Part shown: positions 52,584 through 62,994 of the stretch, one piece after another
Layout: every line of letters begins with the position of its first letter
Numbering within the stretch: position 1 is the first letter of the stretch
NCBI RefSeq assembly: GCF_018130765.1
Contig: NZ_JAFCJZ010000004.1
Location: 124,001 to 188,000, forward strand
From: Bradyrhizobium iriomotense
GTDB taxonomy: Bacteria; Pseudomonadota; Alphaproteobacteria; Rhizobiales; Xanthobacteraceae
Direction: 5' to 3'
DNA length: 64,000 bases
The notes under the pieces: model-generated
Databases searched by the model: none
Told to the model about the DNA's origin: nothing
The model's input: only the letters and a program-made list of their open reading frames with translations
Made by a program: the position numbers and the translations under genes

Positions 52584-53465
52584 TCAAATCAACCTCGCCT
52601 GCTTGATCTGCTGGATCTGGAATCCCGCCCCCAGCGCCCGCACCGTCTGCTCGCAGCGCCAGCCGGCATTGTCCTTCTCGATCGTGAAAAGATTGTACGC
52701 CGCCGCCGGATAGCGTCCGTGCGCGAGCGCGGAGGCCGAGGGCACGCCCAGCGCGGGAATGTTGCCATTGGGACCCTCGAACCACATCGTCGAATGAATG
52801 TGGTCGTGTCCGTGCAGGATCAGCTCGACGCCATGGCGCTTCAACAGCGCGAGCAGATCGGACGAGTCCGTCATCCGCTTCTGGCGCGCAGCGGACTTGA
52901 GGGGATGATGCACCAGCAGCACGCGGAAGACGTCCTCGGCGGCGAGCTGTTCGAGGACCTCGGCGAGCGCGGCGAGCTGATCGCGCCCAAGCGTGCCCGT
53001 CGCCATCAGCGGCAGGGTCGGTACTGCCGTCGACAGGCTGATCAGCGCCAGCGGCCCGCGCCGGCGCACGCTCGGAAAGCCGATGCGGCCGTCGTCGCCC
53101 GCGAGATAGGGCGCAAAGGTCTCGCCGAAGCGATGGAAGGTGGCGCGGACATAGGCGTCGTGATTGCCGGGAATCGTGGTGACGCGGTCTGGCGGCCCGA
53201 CCTCGTCGAGCCATGCGCGTGCGGGGGCGAACTCGGCCTCCAGCGCCAGGTTGACGAGATCGCCCGTCACTGCGATGTGGTCGGGCGCCTGCGCCTTCAT
53301 GTCGGCGACGAGCGCGTCGAGCACCTCGCGGCGCTGGTATTTGTGGCGGTTGCGCGTCCAGTTGACGTAGCCGAGCGCGCGCTTGCCGGCGAGCTCGACC
53401 AGCCGCGGCTTCGGCAGCGGCGCCAGATGCGGGTCGGACAGATGGGCGAGCGTGAAGGGGGCCAT
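52584..53465 (-). CDS. Calcineurin-like metallophosphoesterase
   Basis: 293 residues. All metal-binding motifs are present: DPH in LAHLSDPHL (near 9-14), GDLVN (about 66-70), GNHDAYV (about 103-109), LLVHHPL, and HGHDHIH (about 224-230). Similar small proteins hydrolyse cyclic nucleotides or phosphodiesters, including CpdA-type cAMP phosphodiesterases; this one could be such, but the substrate is not shown. The start ATG at 53465 lies 128 bases from the divergent NUDIX gene. No signal peptide. Confidence 0.85.
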   Translation of the reverse strand: MAPFTLAHLSDPHLAPLPKPRLVELAGKRALGYVNWTRNRHKYQRREVLDALVADMKAQAPDHIAVTGDLVNLALEAEFAPARAWLDEVGPPDRVTTIPGNHDAYVRATFHRFGETFAPYLAGDDGRIGFPSVRRRGPLALISLSTAVPTLPLMATGTLGRDQLAALAEVLEQLAAEDVFRVLLVHHPLKSAARQKRMTDSSDLLALLKRHGVELILHGHDHIHSTMWFEGPNGNIPALGVPSASALAHGRYPAAAYNLFTIEKDNAGWRCEQTVRALGAGFQIQQIKQARLI

Positions 53466-53550
53466 GGCGCGCGATTGCCTCGCTATTCGTCCGCTGTAAT
53501 GGCAAGGTCGCGAGGACTGTGCAAGCGTGGCCCGGACAGGGGCCTCTTGC

Positions 53551-53586
53551 GAGTTTTCTTGGGAGTTTTCTTGGGAGTTTTCTTGG
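53551..53586 (+). repeat. Three perfect 12-base tandem repeats in front of the NUDIX gene
   Basis: The unit GAGTTTTCTTGG occurs three times without a mismatch. In the frame of the NUDIX gene it would add SFLG-type repeats; 12 is a multiple of 3, so copy-number change would not shift the frame. Confidence 0.92.
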
Positions 53587-53593
53587 AAGCCTG

Positions 53594-54085
53594 ATGGGGG
53601 ATCGTCTGAACCGCGTTCGACGCAAATTCGAGCCGCTGCTGCGGCGGATCTTCCACGCCTATTTCCTGCTGGTGCGCGGCATGACCCTCGGCGTCCGCGC
53701 CGTGGTGCTGGACGCCGAGAACCGGGTGTTCCTGGTCAGGCACAGCTACATCAGCGGCTGGTATCTGCCCGGCGGCGGCGTCGATCTCGGCGAGACCATG
53801 GAGCAGGCGATGCGGCGCGAGCTCAAGGAGGAGGGCGACATCGATCTTACCGGCGAGCCCGTGCTGCACGGCATCTTCCTCAACAGCCACGTCTCCCGCC
53901 GCGACCACGTCGCGGTCTATGTCGTCAGGCAGTTCAGGCAGGACCGGCTGCCCGAGCCCAACCATGAGATCGTCGAATGCGGCTTCTTCGCGATTTCCGC
54001 ATTGCCCGAGGGGACCACGCTCGGCACCCGGCAAAGAATCGCGGAGGTGCTGGATGGCCGGCCGCTGATCGCGACGTGGCGGTGA
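53594..54085 (+). CDS. NUDIX hydrolase
   Basis: 163 residues. The Nudix box is complete: GGGVDLGETMEQAMRRELKEEGDIDL (about 56-81) with the two key Glu residues. It removes a nucleoside diphosphate-linked group or damages-related nucleotide; the substrate is not readable. The ATG at 53594 follows CTTGGAAGCCTG. A longer form from the GTG at 53519, which would translate the 12-base repeats as SFLG units, has no ribosome-binding site but cannot be excluded. Confidence 0.82.
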   Translation: MGDRLNRVRRKFEPLLRRIFHAYFLLVRGMTLGVRAVVLDAENRVFLVRHSYISGWYLPGGGVDLGETMEQAMRRELKEEGDIDLTGEPVLHGIFLNSHVSRRDHVAVYVVRQFRQDRLPEPNHEIVECGFFAISALPEGTTLGTRQRIAEVLDGRPLIATWR

Positions 54086-54088
54086 GGC

Positions 54089-54466
54089 TCAACGGCCGCG
54101 TTGGTTGCGTTCCTTCGCCTGCAGCTCCAGCGCCAGCAGGCTCTGCTCCTGGATCAGCGCGCAGTTCTGCCGCTCCAGCTTGTGCAGCCGCGCCGTCATC
54201 TTGTGCATGAAGGCGAACACCACCAGGAACAGCGCGCCGAACATCACGACGAACGGGAACACGACGCCGGTCAGATGGCTGACGAAATAGGCGAGACTCG
54301 GGAACAGGGCGAAGCCCGCGGGGATGATCGCCACCATGGACAGCATCAGGAAGTCGTAGAGATCGAACTTCCCCTGCAGAGTCTTCCTCAGCACCACCAG
54401 CATATAGATCAACGCGAAAGCGGAGATGGCGGCGACGGTCTCCAGGCTCGGAAGGATGTTCGTCAT
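54089..54466 (-). CDS. DUF2304 membrane protein, partner of the GT2
   Basis: 125 residues. Three membrane helices, then a C-terminal coiled coil (HKMTARLHKLERQNCALIQEQSLLALELQAKE). DUF2304 proteins are usually found next to GT2 enzymes that make polyprenyl-phosphate sugars. The GT2 gene lies 62 bases upstream on the same strand, so they are probably co-transcribed. GAGGAGGCGCC precedes the ATG at 54466. No catalytic motif. Confidence 0.85.
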   Translation of the reverse strand: MTNILPSLETVAAISAFALIYMLVVLRKTLQGKFDLYDFLMLSMVAIIPAGFALFPSLAYFVSHLTGVVFPFVVMFGALFLVVFAFMHKMTARLHKLERQNCALIQEQSLLALELQAKERNQRGR

Positions 54467-54528
54467 GGCGCCTCCTCAGGCTGTTCGAATGGTTGATGGA
54501 AACGAAAATTGGAACTGGGTTCGCGGCG

Positions 54529-55257
54529 TCATGGCGATCGCACCAGGCGCGCGAGCAGGATGTAGCCGAGGACGCGGATCATGTAGCTCGCCGATTTCAG
54601 TCCGTCGATCGAGCTGACGCCGGACTCGCGCGGGCGCATCTCGACCGGGACTTCGTTCACCGTCAGCCCTGCGCGCATGGCCCAGGCCAGCGAGATCGGC
54701 TCCGGAAAATCCGTCGGATACGCCTTGGCGAAGAAGGCGATCGCGGAGCGGTCGAGCAGCCGCATGCCGCTGGTCGGATCGGTGATGCGGCCGCCGGAGA
54801 ACAGGCCGTTAAGCGCGAGCACGATCAGCCTGATGCCGGCGCGACGCATCCGCGTCGAGCAGAAACCGGCATTGTCGATGAAACGGCTTCCGATGGTGAT
54901 GTTCGCCGGGTCCTTGCGATGGGCGTTGAGAAGCGTCTCGATGGCGCGCGGATCGTGCTGCCCGTCGCCGTCGATCTGGATGCAGAAATCGAAGTCCTGG
55001 CGCGCCGCGTATTTGATGCCGGTCTGCACCGCGCCGCCGATGCCGAGATTCTGCGTGAGGCGGGCGACCGGCGAGCGGCAGCTGGCCACCGCGGAGGTCG
55101 CGTCCGACGAGCCGTCGTCCACGACCAGCGTGTGGTAGTGACAACCGGTCGCCGCGATCTCGTTCAGCAGATTGCCGATCGAGGCCTCTTCGTTGAAACA
55201 GGGAATGACGAGCAGGATCCGCGGCGCGGAAGCCGGCGGTGTTGCGGCACCGCACAT
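54529..55257 (-). CDS. GT2 family polyprenyl-phosphate glycosyltransferase (DPM/GtrB-like)
   Basis: 242 residues. The GT-A start LLVIPCFNEEASIGNLLNEIAATG, the VVDDGSSDAT (first Asp pair) and IQIDGDGQHDP (DxD) and ITDPTSGMRLLDR are the dolichyl-phosphate-mannose synthase / GtrB signature. It puts a sugar from a nucleotide sugar on undecaprenyl phosphate at the cytosolic face. There is no C-terminal membrane domain, unlike many GtrB proteins. An alternative start is 16 codons upstream (55305). It is divergent from a GT-C-like membrane protein and co-directional with DUF2304, a three-part glycosylation set. Confidence 0.87.
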   Translation of the reverse strand: MCGAATPPASAPRILLVIPCFNEEASIGNLLNEIAATGCHYHTLVVDDGSSDATSAVASCRSPVARLTQNLGIGGAVQTGIKYAARQDFDFCIQIDGDGQHDPRAIETLLNAHRKDPANITIGSRFIDNAGFCSTRMRRAGIRLIVLALNGLFSGGRITDPTSGMRLLDRSAIAFFAKAYPTDFPEPISLAWAMRAGLTVNEVPVEMRPRESGVSSIDGLKSASYMIRVLGYILLARLVRSP

Positions 55258-55393
55258 GTCGGTCCAACCCAATTCCCTATTGGTCACGGCCGCCTCGCCC
55301 CCCAAAATCCCAGCCTTGCTATACTTGCCGATGCTTTTCCTGTACAGGCGGCGGAGCCCTTTTCAAGCCACCCGGCTCGCCCGGCAGACCCGC

Positions 55394-56563
55394 ATGAGAG
55401 CTGTTAAAGTATTTTTTTCGATATTGTTTCTGGCGATTCTGGCCAGCAATGTTCGCTCGATCTCGCACTGGACCGAGAGCCGTGGCGTCTATGACGACAT
55501 CTGCTATCTCCGCCAGGCCCATCTGTTTCAGCGCTTCGGATGGCAGGGGTTCGACACCAGTCTCGCCCGTGAAACCGACGGCTATCTCGTGGGCAAGCTG
55601 CGCAGTATCAGCTATCCGAACTGGAGCGATACAACGCGCGCGCCCTGCCACACCGAGACGGCAGACGGCCGCAAATCGGTGATGACGCCGCCGCCAGGGA
55701 CGGGTTTCGTGCTAGCGCTGTTCCCGGAAGGGTTCCAGGTCGTTCCGCTCTATGCGCTGGCGAACGTGATCATCGCCGCCTTTGCACTGTACGGCGTGTG
55801 GCGGGCGCGGGAGTCCGCATCGCTGGCGCTCGCCGCAGTGTTCGGCGCGCTCTCGATCTATTTCATGATCAACCCGACCAAGGCGAGCTACTCGATGGCG
55901 CCGACCATGGTCGTCTGTGCGTTGATCGCTCTGTTCACTGCCAGGCTGTTCGTCGGCGAAAGCCGGCGCCTGCTGGTGATCGCGGTCATTGGCGTTCTGC
56001 TCGGCCTGTCCGCGAGCTTCAGGATCGCCAACGTCGTGCTTACGGCCGGCTACTTCCTGTTCTTCGGATTGTCGTTCCTGATCCGGCGCAACCGCGAGAG
56101 CTTCGTGTCGGGCCTTGCGCTCGGCCTCGCATTCCTCGTTGGACTGTTGCCGGTGCTTGCGGCGAACCTGGTCAATTCGGGCAATCCGTTGGTCTCGGCC
56201 TATGGCGGTCAGGACACGGCCGCACCACACCTCGATCCCGCCGTTCTGCGCGCCTATCTCAGCGACACGCAGTTCCCGCTGGTCGTAATCGCCTGTGCAT
56301 GGACCGCGCTGCTGTGGCGTTTCGCGACCCAGGCCGGCGTCAGGCAACTCACGCTGCTGGTGGCCGGCAATCTGGCGCTGAATCTGGCGTTCTTTGCCAC
56401 GCACCCGGTCTTCACGCAGTATTACGTCATCCCGATTGCGATGCTCTCGCTCTGGACGCTGCTGTTCGCGACCATCCTCAGCCGCAGCCCGGCCGCCAGT
56501 TCGGCCCGGTATGAGCCCGATGGACCGCAGCCCGCCGAGATGTTATCCCGCTCCCCTCGTTGA
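55394..56563 (+). CDS. GT-C-like polytopic membrane glycosyltransferase
   Basis: 389 residues with about nine membrane segments. The first long periplasmic loop starts RGVYDDICYLRQAHLFQRFGWQGF with the paired Asp34-Asp35 found in the catalytic loop of GT-C enzymes (PMT, ArnT, GtrC). Identity to named families is low, so the acceptor is unknown. It is divergent from the GT2/DUF2304 pair across about 136 bases, and would use the polyprenyl-phosphate sugar they make. An earlier ATG at 55331 (MLFLYRRRSP) is possible. Confidence 0.75.
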   Translation: MRAVKVFFSILFLAILASNVRSISHWTESRGVYDDICYLRQAHLFQRFGWQGFDTSLARETDGYLVGKLRSISYPNWSDTTRAPCHTETADGRKSVMTPPPGTGFVLALFPEGFQVVPLYALANVIIAAFALYGVWRARESASLALAAVFGALSIYFMINPTKASYSMAPTMVVCALIALFTARLFVGESRRLLVIAVIGVLLGLSASFRIANVVLTAGYFLFFGLSFLIRRNRESFVSGLALGLAFLVGLLPVLAANLVNSGNPLVSAYGGQDTAAPHLDPAVLRAYLSDTQFPLVVIACAWTALLWRFATQAGVRQLTLLVAGNLALNLAFFATHPVFTQYYVIPIAMLSLWTLLFATILSRSPAASSARYEPDGPQPAEMLSRSPR

Positions 56564-56616
56564 CGCGTTTTCGTGACGCGAACCCGGGTCCATTTCGCTC
56601 GAAGACGCATGCCGAC

Positions 56617-57132
56617 ATGAACGATCTCTCGCTCACCATCCTTCCCGAAGCCGCCGGCGACGCCCAGGCGATCGAACGGCTGCACGAGCGCACCTTCGGC
56701 CCCGGCCGCTTCGTGCTCAGCGCCTATCGCATCCGCGAGCACGTCGACCATCTGCTCGACGTCTCCTTCACCGCGCGCATCGGCACACTGCTGGTCGGCT
56801 CGGTCAGGCAATTGCCGGTACTGGTCGGCGACACGCCCGCGCTGCTGCTCGGACCTCTCACCGTCGAGCCGCCGTTCCGCGACCGCGGCATCGGCCGCCT
56901 TTTGATGGAGCGCGCGCTGAAGGACGCCAAGGAGAGAGGTCACCGCCTCGTGCTGCTGGTCGGCGACGAGCCCTACTACAGCCGCGTCGGCTTCAAGCAG
57001 GTGCCCAAGGGCCGCGTCACCATGCCCGGCCCGGTCGATGCCGCCCGCGTCCTGGTGTTCGAACTGGTCGAAGGTGCGTTCGAGGGCGTGTCGGGAGCGG
57101 TCGTGCCCGACTGGAGCAAGGCGCGCAGCTAA
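56617..57132 (+). CDS. GNAT-family N-acetyltransferase
   Basis: 171 residues. The acetyl-CoA loop of motif A is PPFRDRGIGRLLMERAL (Q/RxxGxG/A as RDRGIG), preceded by LLGPLTVEP and followed by VLLVGDEPYYSRVGFKQV. The C-terminal ending is typical of YhbS-like GNATs that acetylate a protein or small amine. The ATG at 56617 is preferred to an upstream TTG at 56560 that would overlap the previous gene. No cognate gene suggests the substrate. Confidence 0.85.
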   Translation: MNDLSLTILPEAAGDAQAIERLHERTFGPGRFVLSAYRIREHVDHLLDVSFTARIGTLLVGSVRQLPVLVGDTPALLLGPLTVEPPFRDRGIGRLLMERALKDAKERGHRLVLLVGDEPYYSRVGFKQVPKGRVTMPGPVDAARVLVFELVEGAFEGVSGAVVPDWSKARS

Positions 57133-57154
57133 CCGCAACATGTAGCTCGTAGTC

Positions 57155-57238
57155 CGTAGCCCGGATGAGCGAAGCGATATCCGGGAAACCGTCGCGCAGA
57201 TGCACTGTCCCGGATGTCGCTTCGCTCATCCGGGCTAC
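57155..57238. repeat. Intergenic palindrome, family D
   Basis: GTAGCCCGGATGAGCGAAGCGATATCCGGG and CCCGGATGTCGCTTCGCTCATCCGGGCTAC form near-perfect arms over 30 bases. It begins 22 bases after the GNAT stop. A fragment of the same family is at 12207-12263. Confidence 0.9.
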
Positions 57239-57276
57239 GACGCCGTGAGTTGGATGCACAGCGTTGCCTCACACCC

Positions 57277-57357
57277 CGTCATTGCGAGCGCAGCGAAGCA
57301 ATCCAGAATCTTTCCGCAGACACAGTCTGGATTGCTTCGCTGCGCTCGCAATGACGG
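57277..57357. repeat. Intergenic palindrome, family C
   Basis: CGTCATTGCGAGCGCAGCGAAGCAATCCAGA and TCTGGATTGCTTCGCTGCGCTCGCAATGACG form a 30-base near-perfect inverted repeat with a 19-base loop. It lies 42 bases past the end of the TonB receptor gene. Confidence 0.92.
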
Positions 57358-57398
57358 CGTTGGTCGGGGCCCCTTCAGGGCCCCGACCCCGAGCAAGC

Positions 57399-59792
57399 CT
57401 AGAACTTGAAGTTTGCGAACGCCCTGACGCCGATGCCGGGCATCAGCACCTCGTCCTTGGTGTAGGACACCGAGTTACGGATGCTTTCGTTGAGGAGATT
57501 GTTGCCGACGATGCCGGCAATCATCTCGCGCGCGCCGAACCAGTTGCGGTCGAGCTTGGTCTTGTAGCTGACCTCGGCCTTCAGCAGATTGTAGCCCGGC
57601 GTCGGCGTCTCCGCGATCACGGCGACGTTGTTCTGCGCGAAGGCGTGCAACAAGTTGACGCGCATCAGCCAGTTGTCGTCGCGCCAGAACACGCCGCCGC
57701 CCAGTCGCACCGGCGGAATCCGCGGCACGTTGGTGCCGTCGGAGAATGTGGCGCGGACGAAATCGAGCTGGTTCTCGATGCCCCAGATGCCGCCCTGGAA
57801 CGCGCCGATATCGAGCTGCGACTGGAATTCGCCGCCGCGGAAATTGGCATTGCGTTGCGAATACACCGCCTGGTTCAGCTCGGCGCCCGGCGTGCCGCAC
57901 GAGGCAAAGTCGTCGTCGCACATCACGCCGGTGAGACGGCGATAGATGAAATTGTCGAAATGCGTGTAGTAGACGGTCGCCTCGAAGCGGAACAGTCCCG
58001 TCGCCTTGCGCACGCCTGCTTCGACCGACTTCGCGGTCTCGATGGTGAGGTTGGGATTGCCGATGTCGAAGGTCGCCGTCGCGTCATGGGCGCCGCGGGA
58101 AAACAGCTCGGCCGCCTTCGGCGCGCGCTCGACATATTGCGCGGTGATGCTGCCCACCATGCCGCCCGGCAGGTCCTGCAACAGGCCGATGCTGCCGCTC
58201 TTTGGCGTGTAGGCGGGATTGCGCGAGATCGCCGCCTGCGGCGTGCCGTCGGGCAGATAATCCGCCGGGAAGTTCGGCGTCGTGCCGTGCAGCTCGACAT
58301 GCTCGATGCGCCCCGCGATCTGCGCCCGCGTCTGTTCGGTGAACTTGAACTCGTTGAAGGCGTAAGCGGCGACACGGGTGTTGTTGTTGGGGTCCCACAG
58401 GCCGTTGAAAAGCGTGCCGGGATTGTCGGGGCTCGGTGCCGTCAGTTCCTGGTGACCGACCTGGAAGCCAAGCGCCGTCGTTACCTCGGCGAAGCGCGCG
58501 TTGAACGGCATCAACTGCACCTCGGTGCGGATCTCCTGCTCCTTGTTGGTGAAGGTCTGCCGCACGCCGTCGGTGTTGGGATCGGCGGGATCGGCAAGGC
58601 CGATCTCGTTGTGTCGATAATCTGTGGCGCCAGCCCAGAAGCGGATGGTGTCGATCGCGGCGGCATCGGGCCGGTACTCGCCCTTGACGTTGATCTTGGT
58701 CTGGTGACCGTCGATCCGCGTGTTGTGGTCGGCGCCGTCAATGCCGGGGATGTAGTAGAGCGAGTCGTTCTGCGTGATCGCCGCGCCGATATAGCCGCCC
58801 TGGAAGAAGTAGGAGCCGCCGACCGAGGCGCCGTCCGACCGCGTCGCCGAGTTGGGCTGGCGACCGTTGGTAATGGTGCGCGTCTGGTCGGTCAGGTAGG
58901 GATAGCTCGGAATGCCGTAGTCCGTGGTGGTGCGGCCATAGGCATCGGCATGGAAGGCGAAATTGCCGCCGCCGGTGTCGAGCAGCACGCCGCTCTCGAC
59001 GCCGCGATCGACCGAGCTGAACGCGGTGCGCGTCTCCGCGGTGACGCAAGGCGATGTCGCAGCCGATGCCAGCGGCGCCTTGGTCGGCATTCCATAGGTC
59101 TGGAACGACGGCGCGCAGGACGGCAGCGCATCCGGAATTCGGTTGTTGGTGGCGCTGACGACGCCGCCGATCGAGGTCGAGCCGTAGCGCAGCGCAGCCG
59201 GCCCGCGCACCACCTCGACCTGGTTGGTCGCGAGCGGATCGATCGGGACGAAATGGTCCTCGCCGAGGTCGGAGGCGCCGCCGCCATTGGTGCCGTTCTC
59301 GACGATGCCGACGCGGTTGACGTCGAGACCCCTGATGATCGGCCGGCTGGAGGCGCCGGGTGCGAAGCTCGAGCCGGTGATGCCTGGCTTGGAGAACAGC
59401 AAATCGCCGAGCTGGCCGCCGCCCTCGCGGCGGATCTCGTCGTTCGGCACCACGGTGACGGTGGCGAATTGGTTGGTCACGATCGGCAGCACGCCCTGCT
59501 GAGGCGCGGCCGTCGCCGGCGCTGCCGGCGTTGCTTCCGCCGTGCGCTGCTGGCTGCGCGAGCGTCCGGTGCGCGCGACGCGGACCGGGCTGCGGGTCGG
59601 CACCACCCGGCGCACGATGGGACTCGGCGCCGTCACGGTGACGGCGGGGATCTCCGTCGACGACTTGTCTTGCGCAGGCGCTTGTGCGGGTGCCTGTGCG
59701 AGCTCTTGGGCAAACGCAGATGTGGCGGCGGCGCCGAGCAGGAGCAGGCTCGCTCCGCTAAGGCGCTGCGCGCGTCGCAATTCAAATGACAT
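57399..59792 (-). CDS. TonB-dependent receptor, probable zinc-uptake (ZnuD-like)
   Basis: 797 residues. Signal peptide to about residue 28 (TSAFA), then a repeat (AQAP twice), a possible TonB box (AVTVTAP), the plug (QLGDLLFSKPGITGSSFAPGASSRPIIRGLDVNRVGIVENG, NQVEVVRGPAALRYGSTSIGGVV), and a barrel ending in Phe (IGVRAFANFKF). The extracellular part contains an MCDDDFASCG loop with two Cys. The family pattern alone says siderophore or metal receptor. The Zur-like box 46 bases before the DUF2946 gene just upstream points to zinc. The start follows TCAGGACC; a 147-base gap separates it from DUF2946, so a second promoter is possible. Confidence 0.85.
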   Translation of the reverse strand: MSFELRRAQRLSGASLLLLGAAATSAFAQELAQAPAQAPAQDKSSTEIPAVTVTAPSPIVRRVVPTRSPVRVARTGRSRSQQRTAEATPAAPATAAPQQGVLPIVTNQFATVTVVPNDEIRREGGGQLGDLLFSKPGITGSSFAPGASSRPIIRGLDVNRVGIVENGTNGGGASDLGEDHFVPIDPLATNQVEVVRGPAALRYGSTSIGGVVSATNNRIPDALPSCAPSFQTYGMPTKAPLASAATSPCVTAETRTAFSSVDRGVESGVLLDTGGGNFAFHADAYGRTTTDYGIPSYPYLTDQTRTITNGRQPNSATRSDGASVGGSYFFQGGYIGAAITQNDSLYYIPGIDGADHNTRIDGHQTKINVKGEYRPDAAAIDTIRFWAGATDYRHNEIGLADPADPNTDGVRQTFTNKEQEIRTEVQLMPFNARFAEVTTALGFQVGHQELTAPSPDNPGTLFNGLWDPNNNTRVAAYAFNEFKFTEQTRAQIAGRIEHVELHGTTPNFPADYLPDGTPQAAISRNPAYTPKSGSIGLLQDLPGGMVGSITAQYVERAPKAAELFSRGAHDATATFDIGNPNLTIETAKSVEAGVRKATGLFRFEATVYYTHFDNFIYRRLTGVMCDDDFASCGTPGAELNQAVYSQRNANFRGGEFQSQLDIGAFQGGIWGIENQLDFVRATFSDGTNVPRIPPVRLGGGVFWRDDNWLMRVNLLHAFAQNNVAVIAETPTPGYNLLKAEVSYKTKLDRNWFGAREMIAGIVGNNLLNESIRNSVSYTKDEVLMPGIGVRAFANFKF

Positions 59793-59939
59793 GGTCCTGA
59801 TTCCACTCAGGCGCCGTCCGCATGTTGGTGTGTTGATCGGAGGCGGCCTGCCGTCGCAGCGCGACGGAATTCGACTTCAACGTCTCCCGGCCATCGCCGA
59901 CATGCGGCGAAAGCGGGCGTGATTATGCGATGTTGGAAG

Positions 59940-60344
59940 TCAGGACGCGGGAGGGGCGCGCGGCTGGAACGCTGTGCCGGCCGATTTCAGATGGATGAAC
60001 TCGGCATCAGTGGTGCGGTAGAGCAGCTCGATGGCCTGCGGCAGCTGCAGAAGCGGCGGCGTCGCGAACAGGACCGTGCCCGCCATCGCGACCAATGCGC
60101 AGATCGCGCAATTGTCGTCGCCGGGCTGCTCGCGGTCGGGGGCAGAGGGCGATTGCTTCTGGATCGCCGCACGGTCGATCGAAGCGGTCGCCTTGGCGTC
60201 GTCCGTCTGCTGGAGCGAGGACTGGGCGAGGGGGGCGGCCTGCGCGAACCAGTGGCTATGGCCGAAGGTCAGCGCGAATTGCACCAGCATCGCGAACAAC
60301 GCGAGCCGGGCACCGTGCCTGACGTTCGACCGGAACCACTTCAT
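59940..60344 (-). CDS. DUF2946 family protein (predicted Zur-regulated)
   Basis: 134 residues: an N-terminal membrane segment that could be a signal anchor (ARLALFAMLVQFALTFGHSHW), a polar stretch, and the short CAIC motif (DDNCAICALVAMAGTVLF) before a second hydrophobic segment. The GHSH and CAIC elements could bind a metal. The family is often next to TonB receptors in metal-homeostasis loci, and the strong Zur-like palindrome lies 46 bases upstream of the ATG at 60344. A 33-base longer form from 60377 would cover part of the operator side and is less likely. Exact function unknown. Confidence 0.8.
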   Translation of the reverse strand: MKWFRSNVRHGARLALFAMLVQFALTFGHSHWFAQAAPLAQSSLQQTDDAKATASIDRAAIQKQSPSAPDREQPGDDNCAICALVAMAGTVLFATPPLLQLPQAIELLYRTTDAEFIHLKSAGTAFQPRAPPAS

Positions 60345-60389
60345 CGGAAAAGCCACCCCACATCGCGAGGGCGCCAATCCCTGGGCGTC

Positions 60390-60412
60390 GCGATGTTATA
60401 ATGTAACATCGC
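60390..60412. promoter_or_regulatory. Zur-like operator
   Basis: GCGATGTTA-TAATG-TAACATCGC, a perfect 9-base inverted repeat with a 5-base centre. The core ATGTTATAATGTAACAT differs by one base from the classic Zur pattern ATGTTATA-N-TATAACAT. It sits where it would block a minus-strand promoter for DUF2946 and the receptor. Confidence 0.82.
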
Positions 60413-60534
60413 CCGATCGGTCCGTGGATGTCAACTGTATGCGGACCGGCGCACGCAGGCGGCCGTCCAATGTGTCGTTCGGGCAACTGAAGCAACGATG
60501 CGATTAGGTTTGATGGAGCAAAGATGGAGGTGCG

Positions 60535-60682
60535 CTCCCTCTCCCGCTTGCGGGGGAGGGCTGGGGTGGGGGTGTCTCCGCGTCGGGATTGTCGAGGATT
60601 GCGGAGGATGTCCCTGTGTGGCGACAGCCCTCACCCGCCGCGCTCTGCGAGCGCGTCGGCCTCTCCCGCAAGCGGGAGAGGC
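60535..60682. repeat. Intergenic palindrome, family F copy 2
   Basis: CTCCCTCTCCCGCTTGCGGGGGAGGG at the left and GCCTCTCCCGCAAGCGGGAGAGGC at the right, with GGTGGGGGTGTCTCC and ACAGCCCTCACCC inside. It fills much of the 438-base gap 60345-60782; the rest, apart from the Zur-like box, shows nothing I can support. Confidence 0.85.
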
Positions 60683-60782
60683 GGAGCAAGCCCGCGGACA
60701 ATCCTCGTGAAATCCATATGCGATTGCCCTGCCCCACAAGGGGAGAACGCACCGCTGTCGCATCCCACCAAGCTTCGTGAGT

Positions 60783-62846
<2,064 letters not shown>

Positions 62847-62862
62847 CAGATAGACCTATCAA

Positions 62863-62964
62863 CGTCATTCCGGGGCGATGCGTAGCATCGAGCCCGGAAT
62901 CTCGAGATTCCCCGGTGCGCGATGCGCACCTGTGGTCTGGTCCTTCGGACCATCCCGGAATGAC
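62863..62964. repeat. Intergenic palindrome, family B copy 5
   Basis: CGTCATTCCGGGGCGATGCG at the left and CATCCCGGAATGACG at the right, with inner GGAATCTCGAGATTCC and GGTGCGCGATGCGCACC hairpins and TGGTCCTTCGGACCA, the same pieces seen in copies 1 and 2. It separates two genes of one cluster. Confidence 0.88.
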
Positions 62965-62994
62965 GAGGCGTATGGTTCACGCTCGTCACCCGCA

